64,000 nt of DNA from NCBI RefSeq assembly GCF_963576545.1, contig NC_083651.1, positions 22,618,248 through 22,682,247 on the forward strand, given 5' to 3'. Origin of the DNA: Limanda limanda. Its lineage: Eukaryota; Chordata; Actinopteri; Pleuronectiformes; Pleuronectidae. The notes beneath the pieces were generated by a model. The model was not told the origin of the DNA. It made no database searches and saw only the letters and a list, made by a program, of their open reading frames with translations. Both the position numbers and the translations under genes were made by a program. This document shows positions 60,101 through 62,024 of this stretch, in pieces. The stretch's first letter is position 1; each line of letters opens with the position of its first letter.

Positions 60101-62024
60101 ATTGGTAATAAAAAGTAGATTTTCATGAAATTATGATTTGGTCTACATGTTATACGTTGCGACAAAATTCATGTTCAGTGCGTGCTCTTACTCTAGAGAT
60201 AAAGCTCTACAGCACAGATAAAACAAACCCCTAATAAATGGGAAAAATCCTTCCTTAATGAATTAAATCCCTAGAGGTTTATTCTTCACGTATTCACATA
60301 TTCTTCACGACCATCGGCTTCCCCTTTATAAGCCCAGAGGGCATTCATCAGTAATAAAGTGCAGCTCAGTTTTCATTGGATAAAGGAGATTAGCATCACA
60401 GGTTTTCAGATAGAGGTCATTTATTCATGTTCTTCTCTGCGAGGTCTTAGGAGTATGAAAAGCAGATAATAGCTTTAGAGTAAATAAATGAAAAATATCT
60501 ATCTTTGTTTGTATGGATTTGTGAGACGGAGGGTGCGTGTGTTTTAAATCAGCAGCTATGTTGACAAATAACAGGAAAGAAAGAACTGGAAAAAAAAGGC
60601 TATTTTCAAATTATTATCGCTCTCCAGCTCCCGGACTCCAACTCCGTACTGTAATGAAGTCATGGAAGTCCACTGTAGAACGATAATAAGGATTCTGGTC
60701 AGAAGTCACAACCAGGGACTGCTAATTAATCACTTGAGTTTGAATTCTAATTATCAGACAGTGTTTCTGGGGTGGGATGGATATGGTGCCAAATTGCCAA
60801 CCAAGGATATAGTCTGGGGTCGAGAAATTAATTTAGTTGGTCCAACAGCTGGAGCAAGTTACTCAATCTTTCCCCACCATCTGAACCTTGTGTAATTTGA
60901 ATGCTTATGTGCTATATTATGAAGAACCAAAGAAGCTGTGAAATCAGGTCTTTAAAAAAAGCTACAGATTTTTTCTTGAGATATGCAAGCAACATAAAGA
61001 CAGAGATTTATTAGATAGATTATTTATGCAAAACAGCTAAATTGATTCATAATAAAATGTAATAACACTTATTTAGGACAAAAAAGCCCCAAAATAATAG
61101 TAACGGCTTCAGTTTCCCTCTGTCCTCTGATCCAGAGTATTCCTCTGCTCTGCATTTATGTTATGTGAGCAGTAGACAGCACATGGATTTGAGAGCTCTG
61201 TCTGAAATATATCTTGGCAGCATATCAACAATATAGTCAATGAATAGATTTATAGACAAGTACAAAGATCTTAAAATATGTCATAAAACTAATAGGCCAG
61301 AGCCCAGATTTTAAAACATCAGTAATGTGCATTTTTCCCCCCTTTACTTAAAACTCTGACAGTGACCTTCTGCATTAAATGAAATTTATTTAAGGACTTT
61401 ATGGGAAAATCTGAGAGCAATGCATTGCATTAGTCAAGCCTCCTGTGAAGAGCCACATGCACAAGCTTCTCTGTATCTTAGGGAAGCAGAAAAGCCCTGA
61501 CGATAGTTATGCTGCTCGCATACATAATGGTGTTATGTTATATTGCTATTTTCCCAGACCATTAAATAAAATCGCAGCCTTTTGCTGGTTCATCTTGACA
61601 CTAAGCGAGATAATGAGGATCAAAAGCTACGAAGTGTACAGCGTTGTCAGAACAGCAAAGCAAAACAATACGCTGCTTGAGAAAGATGAGCCCTGGTGAA
61701 AATAAAACTGAGCGCAGCCGAACACATATCAACGTATAAACATTAAAGTGGATTTTGGTACAGGCGTTTTTTAACTGTATTAACTGACGTAGGTAATGTG
61801 AGAGTGAGTGAAGAGACTTAGAAGAGCTACTGACCTTTGACACTCATCCAGGGCCAGGACATGTGGATGGTCTTCCTCGGACAGTGTGACCACGGCCTCC
61901 CTGCTCAAGGCACCGACCCGTGTCTGGTCCACAGTTTGCCTGGTGATGGTGGAGGTGGTGGAACTGGTCCAGTACAAAGTGTCCCAGGCCCGGTGGTAGG
62001 AGAGGCCCTCCACTGAGCCCACAT
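970..62024 (-). CDS. lrp1b: lrp1b gene, 3' half: LDL receptor-related protein 1B (51 coding exons, 5' part outside the window)
   Basis: This is a giant type I membrane receptor of the LDL-receptor family that binds and internalises extracellular ligands. The 51 exons (called e1 to e51 here, in transcript order) sum to 7085 coding bases with no internal stop, and all splice phases agree. The seen order is propeller, EGF, 10 LDL-A, 2 EGF, propeller, EGF, 12 LDL-A, 2 EGF, propeller, 8 EGF, transmembrane helix and a tail with two NPxY motifs. Twelve repeats in the last cluster and the tail sequence fit LRP1B, not LRP1 (family knowledge from memory). Human LRP1B is about 4600 residues, so about half is present. 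The first exon here begins with two bases of a split codon, so more exons lie upstream beyond 64000. Teleosts may carry two copies (a/b); I cannot tell which this is. Confidence 0.97.
1111..2404 (-). other. intron e50-e51
   Basis: It contains only a T run near 1951. I searched for a second tail exon by reading frame and splice sites and saw none that convinces. Confidence 0.7.
2405..2464 (-). CDS. lrp1b: lrp1b e50: candidate tail insert exon between the two NPxY motifs
   Basis: Twenty whole codons give [20 protein letters not shown]. The splice sites are good (gtgttgcag|GGC, GAG|gtaatc), with ctaac as a possible branch point about 38 bases upstream of the acceptor. Both ends are phase 0, as the neighbours require. 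Mammalian LRP1B has a 33-residue insert exon exactly here, but the sequence here is not recognisably related to it. It could be a real divergent insert, an alternative exon, or a chance open frame. Confidence 0.6.
2465..3863 (-). other. intron e49-e50
   Basis: It contains a short SINE-like tail at about 3710-3775. I found no sequence resembling the mammalian 33-residue tail insert. Confidence 0.7.
3710..3775 (+). repeat. SINE- or LINE-like 3' tail fragment
   Basis: The string tttgtgaagcacttagtaac followed by an A/T-rich end with ataaataaaa resembles the common teleost retroposon tail (tgtaaagcactttgtaact...). No head region is visible, so this is a fragment. The family is assigned from memory. 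Confidence 0.4.
3864..4014 (-). CDS. lrp1b: lrp1b e49: cytoplasmic tail with first NPxY motif
   Basis: It encodes [19 protein letters not shown], then [18 protein letters not shown] and [20 protein letters not shown] combines an NPxY adaptor-binding motif with a YxxPhi-like endocytic signal. The acceptor is cacctcag|G and the donor is CAAG|gtttga. The exon ends on a codon boundary. Confidence 0.96.
4301..4391 (-). CDS. lrp1b: lrp1b e48: transmembrane helix
   Basis: It encodes [20 protein letters not shown], continuing GVYIC before the basic stop-transfer sequence RRRQR. It is the single membrane-spanning segment of the type I receptor. The acceptor is tctgcag|GG and the donor is CAAAG|gtgggt. 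The introns on both sides are short (286 and 541 bases), with nothing recognised. Confidence 0.96.
4650..4750 (+). repeat. dispersed fish repeat, copy 1
   Basis: It begins aaagctagggttggtaatcc and continues with ggaaaag and agcaggc. Two other copies start the same way at 16621 and 32056. The C-rich part after 4730 may belong to the same element. Confidence 0.6.
4933..5009 (-). CDS. lrp1b: lrp1b e47: end of last EGF and juxtamembrane stalk
   Basis: It encodes [20 protein letters not shown] and then DNTSGG, the stalk before the membrane. This stretch is strongly conserved in LRP1B and differs from LRP1. The acceptor is ccttcag|A and the donor is CGGAG|gtgagg. Confidence 0.95.
5010..6828 (-). 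other. intron e46-e47
   Basis: It carries small tandem duplications at 5891-5941 (units gggtgact and ggggcagcgga). No gene or larger element was recognised. Confidence 0.6.
5891..5941. repeat. short tandem duplications
   Basis: Two and a half copies of an 8-base unit (gggtgact) are followed by two copies of an 11-base unit (ggggcagcgga). Confidence 0.7.
6829..6942 (-). CDS. lrp1b: lrp1b e46: additional EGF module (EGF 7), a symmetric exon
   Basis: It encodes [20 protein letters not shown], then [17 protein letters not shown]. It closes EGF 6 and begins a further EGF completed by e47. The exon is 114 bases, phase 2-2. LRP1 has six membrane-proximal EGF modules, and so does mammalian LRP1B as I recall it, so this would be a seventh. 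The acceptor is ttttgcag|C and the donor is GCAA|gtaggt. Confidence 0.9.
6943..9091 (-). other. intron e45-e46
   Basis: It has an 8-base tandem repeat at 6991-7018 near the e46 acceptor. Nothing else was recognised. Confidence 0.6.
6991..7018. repeat. 8-base tandem repeat near e46
   Basis: The unit ctgtagaa occurs three and a half times, 49 to 76 bases upstream of the e46 acceptor in transcript direction. Confidence 0.85.
9092..9196 (-). CDS. lrp1b: lrp1b e45: end of EGF 5 and EGF 6
   Basis: It encodes [19 protein letters not shown], then [15 protein letters not shown]. The acceptor is accctgcag|T and the donor is GTCA|gtaagt, phase 2-2. It can join either e46 (giving His) or e47 (giving Gln) without a frame change. 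Confidence 0.95.
9483..9657 (-). CDS. lrp1b: lrp1b e44: EGF 4 and EGF 5
   Basis: It encodes [20 protein letters not shown], then [12 protein letters not shown], then [20 protein letters not shown]. The ICHHYC start and the shortened KCxRC module are specific to this position. The acceptor is tggaacag|AC and the donor is GCAA|gtaagt. The 550-base intron before it holds nothing recognisable. Confidence 0.95.
10208..10369 (-). CDS. lrp1b: lrp1b e43: end of EGF 2 and EGF 3
   Basis: It encodes [15 protein letters not shown], then [20 protein letters not shown] and [14 protein letters not shown]. The acceptor is acatccag|GT and the donor is TACC|gtgagt. A 5.5-kb intron, the longest in the window, separates it from e42. 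Confidence 0.96.
12013..12055 (+). repeat. dispersed repeat segment, copy 1
   Basis: The motif agcagacattttgacatgtc followed by aaaagtgcaggtgt recurs at about 16196-16235 with few changes. Confidence 0.5.
12618..12765. mobile_element. short inverted-repeat (MITE-like) element, hAT-like ends
   Basis: The 20-base ends ctgtgtctcaattcaggggc and gcccctgagttgaaacacag are inverted with three mismatches. The interior begins tgcatcctt, like non-autonomous hAT elements of fish (from memory). No coding capacity, and no clear 8-base target duplication. Confidence 0.6.
15827..15991 (-). CDS. lrp1b: lrp1b e42: membrane-proximal EGF 1 and start of EGF 2
   Basis: It encodes [20 protein letters not shown], then [12 protein letters not shown], then [20 protein letters not shown], which continues into e43. 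The acceptor is ttgtgcag|GT and the donor is CTTG|gtaagt, a phase 1-1 exon. Confidence 0.96.
16185..16345 (+). repeat. dispersed repeat segment, copy 2
   Basis: It starts like the segment at 12013 (agcagacatcttgacatgtc, then gaaaagcaggtgt) and continues ttactgaaaagattcac and gttcgaacattcctg. I take it for a fuller copy of the same family. Confidence 0.5.
16621..16745 (+). repeat. dispersed fish repeat, copy 2
   Basis: It begins aaagccagggttgggtaatt and ends near gatggctgtcagaggattt. The beginning aligns with the copies at 4650 and 32056. It abuts e41's donor side at about 16800. Confidence 0.55.
16803..16928 (-). CDS. lrp1b: lrp1b e41: EGF-like linker module
   Basis: It encodes [20 protein letters not shown], then [20 protein letters not shown], the EGF module that closes the last propeller. 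The acceptor is tccacag|CT and the donor is TCAG|gtaagc. The 811-base intron to e42 holds a dispersed-repeat copy at about 16185-16345. Confidence 0.95.
16929..18101 (-). other. intron e40-e41
   Basis: It contains an interspersed repeat at about 17440-17655. Nothing else was recognised. Confidence 0.6.
17440..17655 (+). repeat. abundant-type percomorph interspersed repeat
   Basis: The succession ggctactgtaaacaaacatg, gaaaagacctgctcc, aaaggccaattctagggtaa and cttacacaggaaccttta matches an interspersed repeat I know from many percomorph introns. Family name not recalled. Confidence 0.5.
18102..18275 (-). CDS. lrp1b: lrp1b e40: last blade of the last propeller
   Basis: It encodes [20 protein letters not shown], then [20 protein letters not shown] and [11 protein letters not shown]. 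The IDxFxDxIYG motif marks the sixth blade in LRP1 and LRP1B. The acceptor is ttctacag|GA and the donor is GATG|gtaagt. Confidence 0.96.
18486..18602 (-). CDS. lrp1b: lrp1b e39: YWTD propeller blade
   Basis: It encodes [20 protein letters not shown], then [19 protein letters not shown]. The YWAD motif is intact. The acceptor is tcccacag|GA and the donor is CACG|gtaact. The 210-base intron to e40 is unremarkable. Confidence 0.96.
18603..20123 (-). other. intron e38-e39
   Basis: No gene, microsatellite or clear mobile element seen. Confidence 0.5.
20124..20230 (-). CDS. lrp1b: lrp1b e38: YWTD propeller blade
   Basis: It encodes [20 protein letters not shown] and [19 protein letters not shown] takes the YWTD place. 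The acceptor is acttcag|G and the donor is ACTG|gtaggc. The intron after e37 (670 bases) contains only a short TTG run near 20490. Confidence 0.96.
20901..21124 (-). CDS. lrp1b: lrp1b e37: YWTD propeller blades
   Basis: It encodes [20 protein letters not shown], then [20 protein letters not shown] and [12 protein letters not shown]. It has a canonical YWTD motif. The RRPR in front is conserved in the family as KRPR or KMPR and is part of a blade. The acceptor is gtgcag|TGT and the donor is AAAGG|gtaagt. Confidence 0.96.
21425..21666 (-). CDS. lrp1b: lrp1b e36: first blade of the last propeller and linker without furin site
   Basis: It encodes [20 protein letters not shown], then [20 protein letters not shown] and FNPGGIFYK, followed by the linker [18 protein letters not shown]1 and LRP1B of mammals have their furin motif in this linker (RHRR and REKR from memory). 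No Arg-x-x-Arg exists in it here. The acceptor is aactcag|GA and the donor is ATC|gtaagt. Confidence 0.95.
21806..21925 (-). CDS. lrp1b: lrp1b e35: EGF-like repeat
   Basis: It encodes [20 protein letters not shown] and [16 protein letters not shown], an EGF module with six cysteines. The acceptor is tttttcag|AG and the donor is AAAG|gtatga. The 760-base intron between e34 and e35 carries a SINE- or LINE-like tail at about 22315-22352. Confidence 0.96.
22315..22352 (+). repeat. retroposon tail fragment
   Basis: ttcggataaaagcgtcagct followed by aaatgaaatgtaatg is the very common teleost tail ggataaaagcgtctgctaaatg (from memory). The body is not recognisable. Confidence 0.5.
22687..22821 (-). 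CDS. lrp1b: lrp1b e34: EGF-like repeat
   Basis: It encodes [20 protein letters not shown] and [18 protein letters not shown], the first of two EGF modules after cluster IV. The acceptor is tttgtag|AT and the donor is GAAG|gtaaca. The junction gives Glu-Glu-Lys-Asn-Glu-Cys with e35. Confidence 0.96.
23079..23096. repeat. homopolymer G18 beside the e33 donor
   Basis: Eighteen G on the plus strand are C18 in the transcript, starting 11 bases into the intron after e33. Confidence 0.9.
23107..23247 (-). CDS. lrp1b: lrp1b e33: LDL-A repeat, cluster IV no. 12, with an extra Gly
   Basis: It encodes [20 protein letters not shown] and [17 protein letters not shown]. The calcium box has one glycine more than the family pattern (CGDGGSDE against CGDGSDE), from a GGC GGC pair at 23132-23137. 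The acceptor is gaagcag|AG. The donor is GCCT|gtgagt, followed eight bases later by a homopolymer run. Confidence 0.94.
23248..24335 (-). other. intron e32-e33
   Basis: It holds a purine-rich stretch at 23395-23560 and a MITE-like element at 23948-24088. Confidence 0.6.
23948..24088. mobile_element. short inverted-repeat (MITE-like) element
   Basis: Perfect 15-base terminal inverted repeats, tatcttagtgaggac and gtcctcactaagata, enclose 111 bases. The interior contains telomere-like ctaaccctaa strings around 24008-24021. No coding capacity. A fixed-interval inverted pair of this kind suggests a non-autonomous DNA transposon. Confidence 0.75.
24336..24458 (-). CDS. lrp1b: lrp1b e32: LDL-A repeat, cluster IV no. 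11
   Basis: It encodes [20 protein letters not shown] and [16 protein letters not shown]. Asn in place of the first Asp of the acidic loop is shared with mammalian LRP1B as I remember it. The acceptor is tccacag|CA and the donor is TGTG|gtgagc. Confidence 0.96.
24628..24750 (-). CDS. lrp1b: lrp1b e31: LDL-A repeat, cluster IV no. 10
   Basis: It encodes [20 protein letters not shown] and [18 protein letters not shown]. The acceptor is aattgcag|GT and the donor is TGTG|gtgggt. The short introns on either side hold nothing recognisable. Confidence 0.96.
25182..25314 (-). CDS. lrp1b: lrp1b e30: LDL-A repeat, cluster IV no. 9
   Basis: It encodes IGC, closing the repeat of e29, then [20 protein letters not shown] and [16 protein letters not shown]. 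The acceptor is gttgacag|ATT and the donor is CAAG|gtcatt. The phase-0 start and phase-1 end match e28. Confidence 0.96.
25540..25646 (-). CDS. lrp1b: lrp1b e29: LDL-A repeat, cluster IV no. 8
   Basis: It encodes [20 protein letters not shown] and [13 protein letters not shown], ending on a codon boundary before the last Cys. The acceptor is ctctgcag|TC and the donor is GATGAG|gtcagtgt, the canonical counterpart of the e27 donor. Confidence 0.96.
25647..27139 (-). other. intron e28-e29
   Basis: AT-rich; no gene or repeat recognised. Confidence 0.5.
27140..27272 (-). CDS. lrp1b: lrp1b e28: LDL-A repeat, cluster IV no. 7
   Basis: It encodes KGC, the sixth cysteine of the previous repeat, then [20 protein letters not shown] and [16 protein letters not shown]. 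The GEDE variant of the calcium box is normal for this position. The acceptor is gttaacag|AAA and the donor is ACAG|gtgcaa. An alternative acceptor is discussed under e27. Confidence 0.94.
27273..28917 (-). other. intron e27-e28 (non-canonical start)
   Basis: No element recognised. Its 5' end reads gccagtgtttc, not GT, if the homologous exon border is used. Confidence 0.6.
28918..29024 (-). CDS. lrp1b: lrp1b e27: LDL-A repeat, cluster IV no. 6 (GC donor)
   Basis: It encodes [20 protein letters not shown] and [13 protein letters not shown]; the last Cys comes from e28. The acceptor is ccactcag|AG. By homology with the neighbouring e29 and e30 the exon should end at GATGAG, where the intron starts gccagt, a GC donor. 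An alternative four bases further (GAGGCCA|gtgttt) works only with a shifted acceptor in e28. Confidence 0.9.
29025..30108 (-). other. intron e26-e27
   Basis: It contains a G-rich then (GT)n tract at 29919-29971; nothing else. Confidence 0.6.
29919..29971. repeat. imperfect (GT)n microsatellite
   Basis: G-rich start (ggggtggggggg) running into tgtgtg repeats with two interruptions. Confidence 0.9.
30109..30225 (-). CDS. lrp1b: lrp1b e26: LDL-A repeat, cluster IV no. 5
   Basis: It encodes [20 protein letters not shown] and [16 protein letters not shown], almost invariant in the family. The donor is TGCA|gtgagt. The acceptor is weak: the pyrimidine-rich stretch ends nine bases before gatgaaaaag|AT, but it is the only AG that gives the required phase and joins e25 as Asp-Glu-Lys. 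Confidence 0.94.
30226..33207 (-). other. intron e25-e26
   Basis: It holds dispersed-repeat copy 3 at 32056 and short GT runs near 31561 and 32949. Reading frames at 30951-31290 lack splice sites and family motifs. Confidence 0.6.
32056..32190 (+). repeat. dispersed fish repeat, copy 3
   Basis: It begins aaagctagggttggtgatcc and continues ggaaaaggaagcaaaagcat. Near its end, attaatgacagctcatcaat resembles the end of copy 2. Confidence 0.55.
33208..33327 (-). CDS. lrp1b: lrp1b e25: LDL-A repeat, cluster IV no. 4
   Basis: It encodes [20 protein letters not shown] and [16 protein letters not shown], a complete repeat. The acceptor is cctgcag|CT and the donor is TGCG|gtgagt. The intron before it (846 bases) contains a run of 21 C on the plus strand at 33697-33717. 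Confidence 0.96.
33697..33717. repeat. homopolymer C21
   Basis: Twenty-one C on the plus strand, mid-intron between e24 and e25. Confidence 0.9.
34174..34293 (-). CDS. lrp1b: lrp1b e24: LDL-A repeat, cluster IV no. 3
   Basis: It encodes [20 protein letters not shown] and [16 protein letters not shown]. Glu replaces the SDE serine, a variant also known at this family position. The acceptor is ctttcag|AG and the donor is TGCC|gtaagt. A nested inverted repeat lies about 120 bases upstream in the intron to e23's side of higher coordinates. Confidence 0.96.
34414..34496. repeat. nested inverted repeat
   Basis: gaaaactctgac (34414-34425) is the exact reverse complement of 34449-34460, and the 22 bases at 34423-34444 match the reverse complement of 34475-34496 at 20 positions. 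The two pairings overlap at 34423-34425. Confidence 0.8.
35060..35176 (-). CDS. lrp1b: lrp1b e23: LDL-A repeat, cluster IV no. 2
   Basis: It encodes [20 protein letters not shown] and [16 protein letters not shown]. All calcium-box residues are present. The acceptor is gcaacag|CG and the donor is TGTG|gtaagg, phase 1-1. Confidence 0.97.
35347..35440 (-). CDS. lrp1b: lrp1b e22: LDL-A repeat, cluster IV no. 1
   Basis: It encodes [20 protein letters not shown] and [11 protein letters not shown], completing the repeat started in e21. The acceptor is gttaatag|TTT and the donor is TGCC|gtgagt. It starts on a codon boundary and ends in phase 1. Confidence 0.96.
35705..35853 (-). CDS. lrp1b: lrp1b e21: EGF-like repeat and start of cluster IV
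   Basis: It encodes [20 protein letters not shown], then [16 protein letters not shown] and [14 protein letters not shown] begins the first LDL-A repeat of the fourth cluster, which continues in e22. The exon ends on a codon boundary. The acceptor is gtgcag|TG and the donor is CAG|gtcggc. Confidence 0.96.
35995..36183 (-). CDS. lrp1b: lrp1b e20: last propeller blade
   Basis: It encodes [19 protein letters not shown], then [20 protein letters not shown] and VYHSLRQPE. It has a canonical YWTD motif. The acceptor is cctccag|TG and the donor is GAAG|gtatga. The 454-base intron to the upstream exon e19 shows nothing recognisable. Confidence 0.96.
36638..36837 (-). CDS. lrp1b: lrp1b e19: YWTD propeller blades
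   Basis: It encodes [20 protein letters not shown], then [20 protein letters not shown] and [13 protein letters not shown]. The vicinal Cys pair is shared with LRP1B as I recall it (LRP1 has DWGD there). The acceptor is tctccag|A and the donor is AAAG|gtcagg. Confidence 0.96.
37052..37233 (-). CDS. lrp1b: lrp1b e18: YWTD propeller blade
   Basis: It encodes [20 protein letters not shown], then [20 protein letters not shown] and ALDPQTG. YWCD takes the YWTD place. The acceptor is tcaccag|ATA and the donor is CAGG|gtaagc. A long (AT)n tract lies about 65 bases upstream of the acceptor. Confidence 0.96.
37234..40264 (-). other. intron e17-e18
   Basis: It contains the (AT)n tract at 37299-37347 and otherwise AT-rich sequence. 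The open frames at 38595-39945 have no family motif. Confidence 0.5.
37299..37347. repeat. (AT)n microsatellite
   Basis: About 24 uninterrupted AT units, starting 65 bases upstream of the e18 acceptor. Confidence 0.95.
40265..40387 (-). CDS. lrp1b: lrp1b e17: YWTD propeller blade
   Basis: It encodes [19 protein letters not shown], then [18 protein letters not shown] and SDLK. The exon has 41 whole codons. The acceptor is tttgcag|GGC and the donor is AAG|gtaccg. The motif reads YWVD. Confidence 0.96.
40388..42825 (-). other. intron e16-e17
   Basis: It contains a G16 run at 42077-42092; no other element recognised. Confidence 0.6.
42826..42911 (-). CDS. lrp1b: lrp1b e16: first strands of a YWTD propeller
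   Basis: It encodes [20 protein letters not shown] and then SNYTILKQ, the opening of the third-cluster propeller, well conserved in the family. The acceptor is atttcag|CT and the donor is CAG|gtaggt. The exon ends on a codon boundary. Confidence 0.96.
43002..43185 (-). CDS. lrp1b: lrp1b e15: end of EGF and a calcium-binding type EGF
   Basis: It encodes [18 protein letters not shown], then [14 protein letters not shown] and [18 protein letters not shown]. The second module has the DxDEC start and the Asn-x(4)-Phe pattern of calcium-binding EGF domains. The acceptor is gtgatcag|TGT and the donor is TCAG|gtcagc. Confidence 0.96.
43186..44529 (-). other. intron e14-e15
   Basis: It contains a compound CA microsatellite at 44089-44194; nothing else. 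Confidence 0.6.
44089..44194. repeat. compound (CA)n microsatellite
   Basis: Acacac runs are interrupted twice by the identical block gcatgcacgcacaga, so the tract has an internal duplication. Confidence 0.9.
44530..44717 (-). CDS. lrp1b: lrp1b e14: LDL-A repeat, cluster III no. 10, plus start of EGF
   Basis: It encodes [20 protein letters not shown] and [16 protein letters not shown], then the first part of an EGF repeat, [15 protein letters not shown], ending in VGYK. The exon ends on a codon boundary, as expected for an EGF split between exons. The acceptor is tttttcag|GA and the donor is AAG|gtaagt. Confidence 0.96.
44958..45098 (-). CDS. lrp1b: lrp1b e13: LDL-A repeat, cluster III no. 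9
   Basis: It encodes [20 protein letters not shown] and [20 protein letters not shown] followed by the linker LAA. The acceptor is tctccag|TC and the donor is GCAG|gtaaga. It joins e14 as Gly-Ser-Leu-Cys. Confidence 0.96.
45871..45993 (-). CDS. lrp1b: lrp1b e12: LDL-A repeat, cluster III no. 8
   Basis: It encodes [20 protein letters not shown] and [17 protein letters not shown]. Thr replaces Ser in the calcium box. The acceptor is tgcattag|CA and the donor is TGTG|gtgagt. The 772-base intron to e13 is AT-rich with no recognised element. Confidence 0.96.
46305..46433 (-). CDS. lrp1b: lrp1b e11: LDL-A repeat, cluster III no. 7
   Basis: It encodes [20 protein letters not shown] and [19 protein letters not shown], a complete repeat. 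The acceptor is cctcttag|GC and the donor is TGTG|gtaaac. The 311-base intron to e12 shows nothing recognisable. Confidence 0.96.
46434..48023 (-). other. intron e10-e11
   Basis: Only a short CA-rich piece at about 47751-47775. No gene seen. Confidence 0.5.
48024..48143 (-). CDS. lrp1b: lrp1b e10: LDL-A repeat, cluster III no. 6
   Basis: It encodes [20 protein letters not shown] and [18 protein letters not shown]. The serine of the SDE box is Leu, which I believe is also the case in mammalian LRP1B. The acceptor is ctccgcag|AT and the donor is TGTG|gtgagt, phase 1-1. Confidence 0.96.
48144..50813 (-). other. intron e9-e10
   Basis: A 14-base tandem duplication (gggaagtggagtga) lies at about 50245-50272. 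Nothing else recognised. Confidence 0.5.
50814..50936 (-). CDS. lrp1b: lrp1b e9: LDL-A repeat, cluster III no. 5
   Basis: It encodes [20 protein letters not shown] and [16 protein letters not shown]. The SDE serine is Ala in this repeat. The acceptor is cttcccag|TT and the donor is TGCG|gtaagc. It joins e10 in frame as Asp-Ser-Ser-Cys. Confidence 0.96.
51131..51194. repeat. (TG)n microsatellite beside the e8 donor
   Basis: Thirty-two perfect TG units on the plus strand are (CA)32 in the transcript, beginning 11 bases into the intron after e8. Confidence 0.95.
51205..51354 (-). CDS. lrp1b: lrp1b e8: long LDL-A repeat, cluster III no. 4
   Basis: It encodes [20 protein letters not shown], a repeat with the long first loop characteristic of this family position, then [19 protein letters not shown] and [10 protein letters not shown]. 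The usual SDE box reads VDE here, with the acidic pair kept. The acceptor is tattcag|AC and the donor is CAGG|gtgggt. A (CA)n tract in the transcript begins about ten bases into the intron. Confidence 0.95.
51770..51883 (-). CDS. lrp1b: lrp1b e7: LDL-A repeat, cluster III no. 3
   Basis: It encodes [20 protein letters not shown] and [16 protein letters not shown]. The first residue of the acidic loop is Asn rather than Asp, which I recall being so in mammalian LRP1B as well. The acceptor is ttccccgag|AT, an unusual GAG acceptor after a good pyrimidine tract. The donor is TGCA|gtaagt. Confidence 0.94.
52751..52870 (-). CDS. lrp1b: lrp1b e6: LDL-A repeat, cluster III no. 2
   Basis: It encodes [20 protein letters not shown] and [16 protein letters not shown], a full LDL-A repeat with intact acidic residues. 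The acceptor is tgttcag|AC and the donor is ACCA|gtgagt. It is a symmetric phase 1-1 exon. The intron to e7 (867 bases) shows nothing recognisable. Confidence 0.95.
53013..53141 (-). CDS. lrp1b: lrp1b e5: LDL-A repeat, cluster III no. 1
   Basis: It encodes [18 protein letters not shown] and [18 protein letters not shown], a complete six-cysteine LDL-A repeat with the SDE calcium box. The acceptor is a tandem cagcag: using the first AG gives a phase-1 start with Glu-Asn, and using the second removes one codon. The donor is TGTG|gtaaga. Confidence 0.95.
53142..54222 (-). other. intron e4-e5
   Basis: No gene or repeat recognised. Confidence 0.5.
54223..54348 (-). CDS. lrp1b: lrp1b e4: EGF-like repeat
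   Basis: It encodes [16 protein letters not shown], then [12 protein letters not shown] and LLLDNNRCV. The six cysteines have normal EGF spacing. The repeat closes the propeller and leads into the third ligand-binding cluster. The acceptor is gattgaag|GT and the donor is GTGT|gtaagt, a phase 1-1 exon. Confidence 0.95.
54349..57300 (-). other. intron e3-e4
   Basis: AT-rich in the middle; 56500-57240 is more GC-rich and may be a degraded repeat, but I cannot name it. No gene seen. Confidence 0.45.
57301..57493 (-). CDS. lrp1b: lrp1b e3: last propeller blade and start of EGF
   Basis: It encodes [19 protein letters not shown], then [19 protein letters not shown] and [14 protein letters not shown]. 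The final Cys codon is split (T|GT) with e4 and opens the EGF repeat CELSPC. The acceptor is cttgtag|GTC and the donor is AACT|gtgagt. A blade closing with this HQPMGI motif is typical of LRP1 and LRP1B. Confidence 0.96.
57494..59649 (-). other. intron e2-e3
   Basis: It contains G20 at 57833-57852 and a shorter G run near 58034. No gene seen. Confidence 0.6.
57833..57852. repeat. homopolymer G20
   Basis: Twenty G on the plus strand within the e2-e3 intron. Confidence 0.9.
59650..59854 (-). CDS. lrp1b: lrp1b e2: YWTD propeller blades
   Basis: It encodes [19 protein letters not shown], then [20 protein letters not shown] and [14 protein letters not shown]. These are two propeller blades with the degenerate YWTD motifs FWTN and YFSD. 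The acceptor is attctag|C and the donor is TAT|gtaagt. The exon ends on a codon boundary, and e3 continues with VIVKSGPG in frame. Confidence 0.96.
59855..61834 (-). other. intron e1-e2
   Basis: AT-rich; no exon, repeat or RNA gene recognised. Confidence 0.5.
61835..62024 (-). CDS. lrp1b: lrp1b e1: YWTD propeller blades
   Basis: It encodes [19 protein letters not shown] and, near its end, [11 protein letters not shown], a beta-propeller segment nearly identical to the LRP1/LRP1B family as I remember it. The acceptor is gtttcag|AT and the donor is CAAAG|gtcagt. The exon starts with two bases and ends with two bases of split codons. The joined codon with e2 reads Ser (AG|C). The preceding exon is not in the window. 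A SINE lies about 55 bases upstream of the acceptor. Confidence 0.95.

Noticed and set aside
61445..61699. 84-codon plus-strand open frame
   Set aside because: No family motif, no splice sites, AT-rich intron context; consistent with chance.
970..62024. Assignment to lrp1 rather than lrp1b
   Set aside because: The tail ([21 protein letters not shown]), twelve repeats in cluster IV and the stalk CERPAPKSS fit LRP1B; LRP1 has NPTYKMYEGG and eleven repeats.
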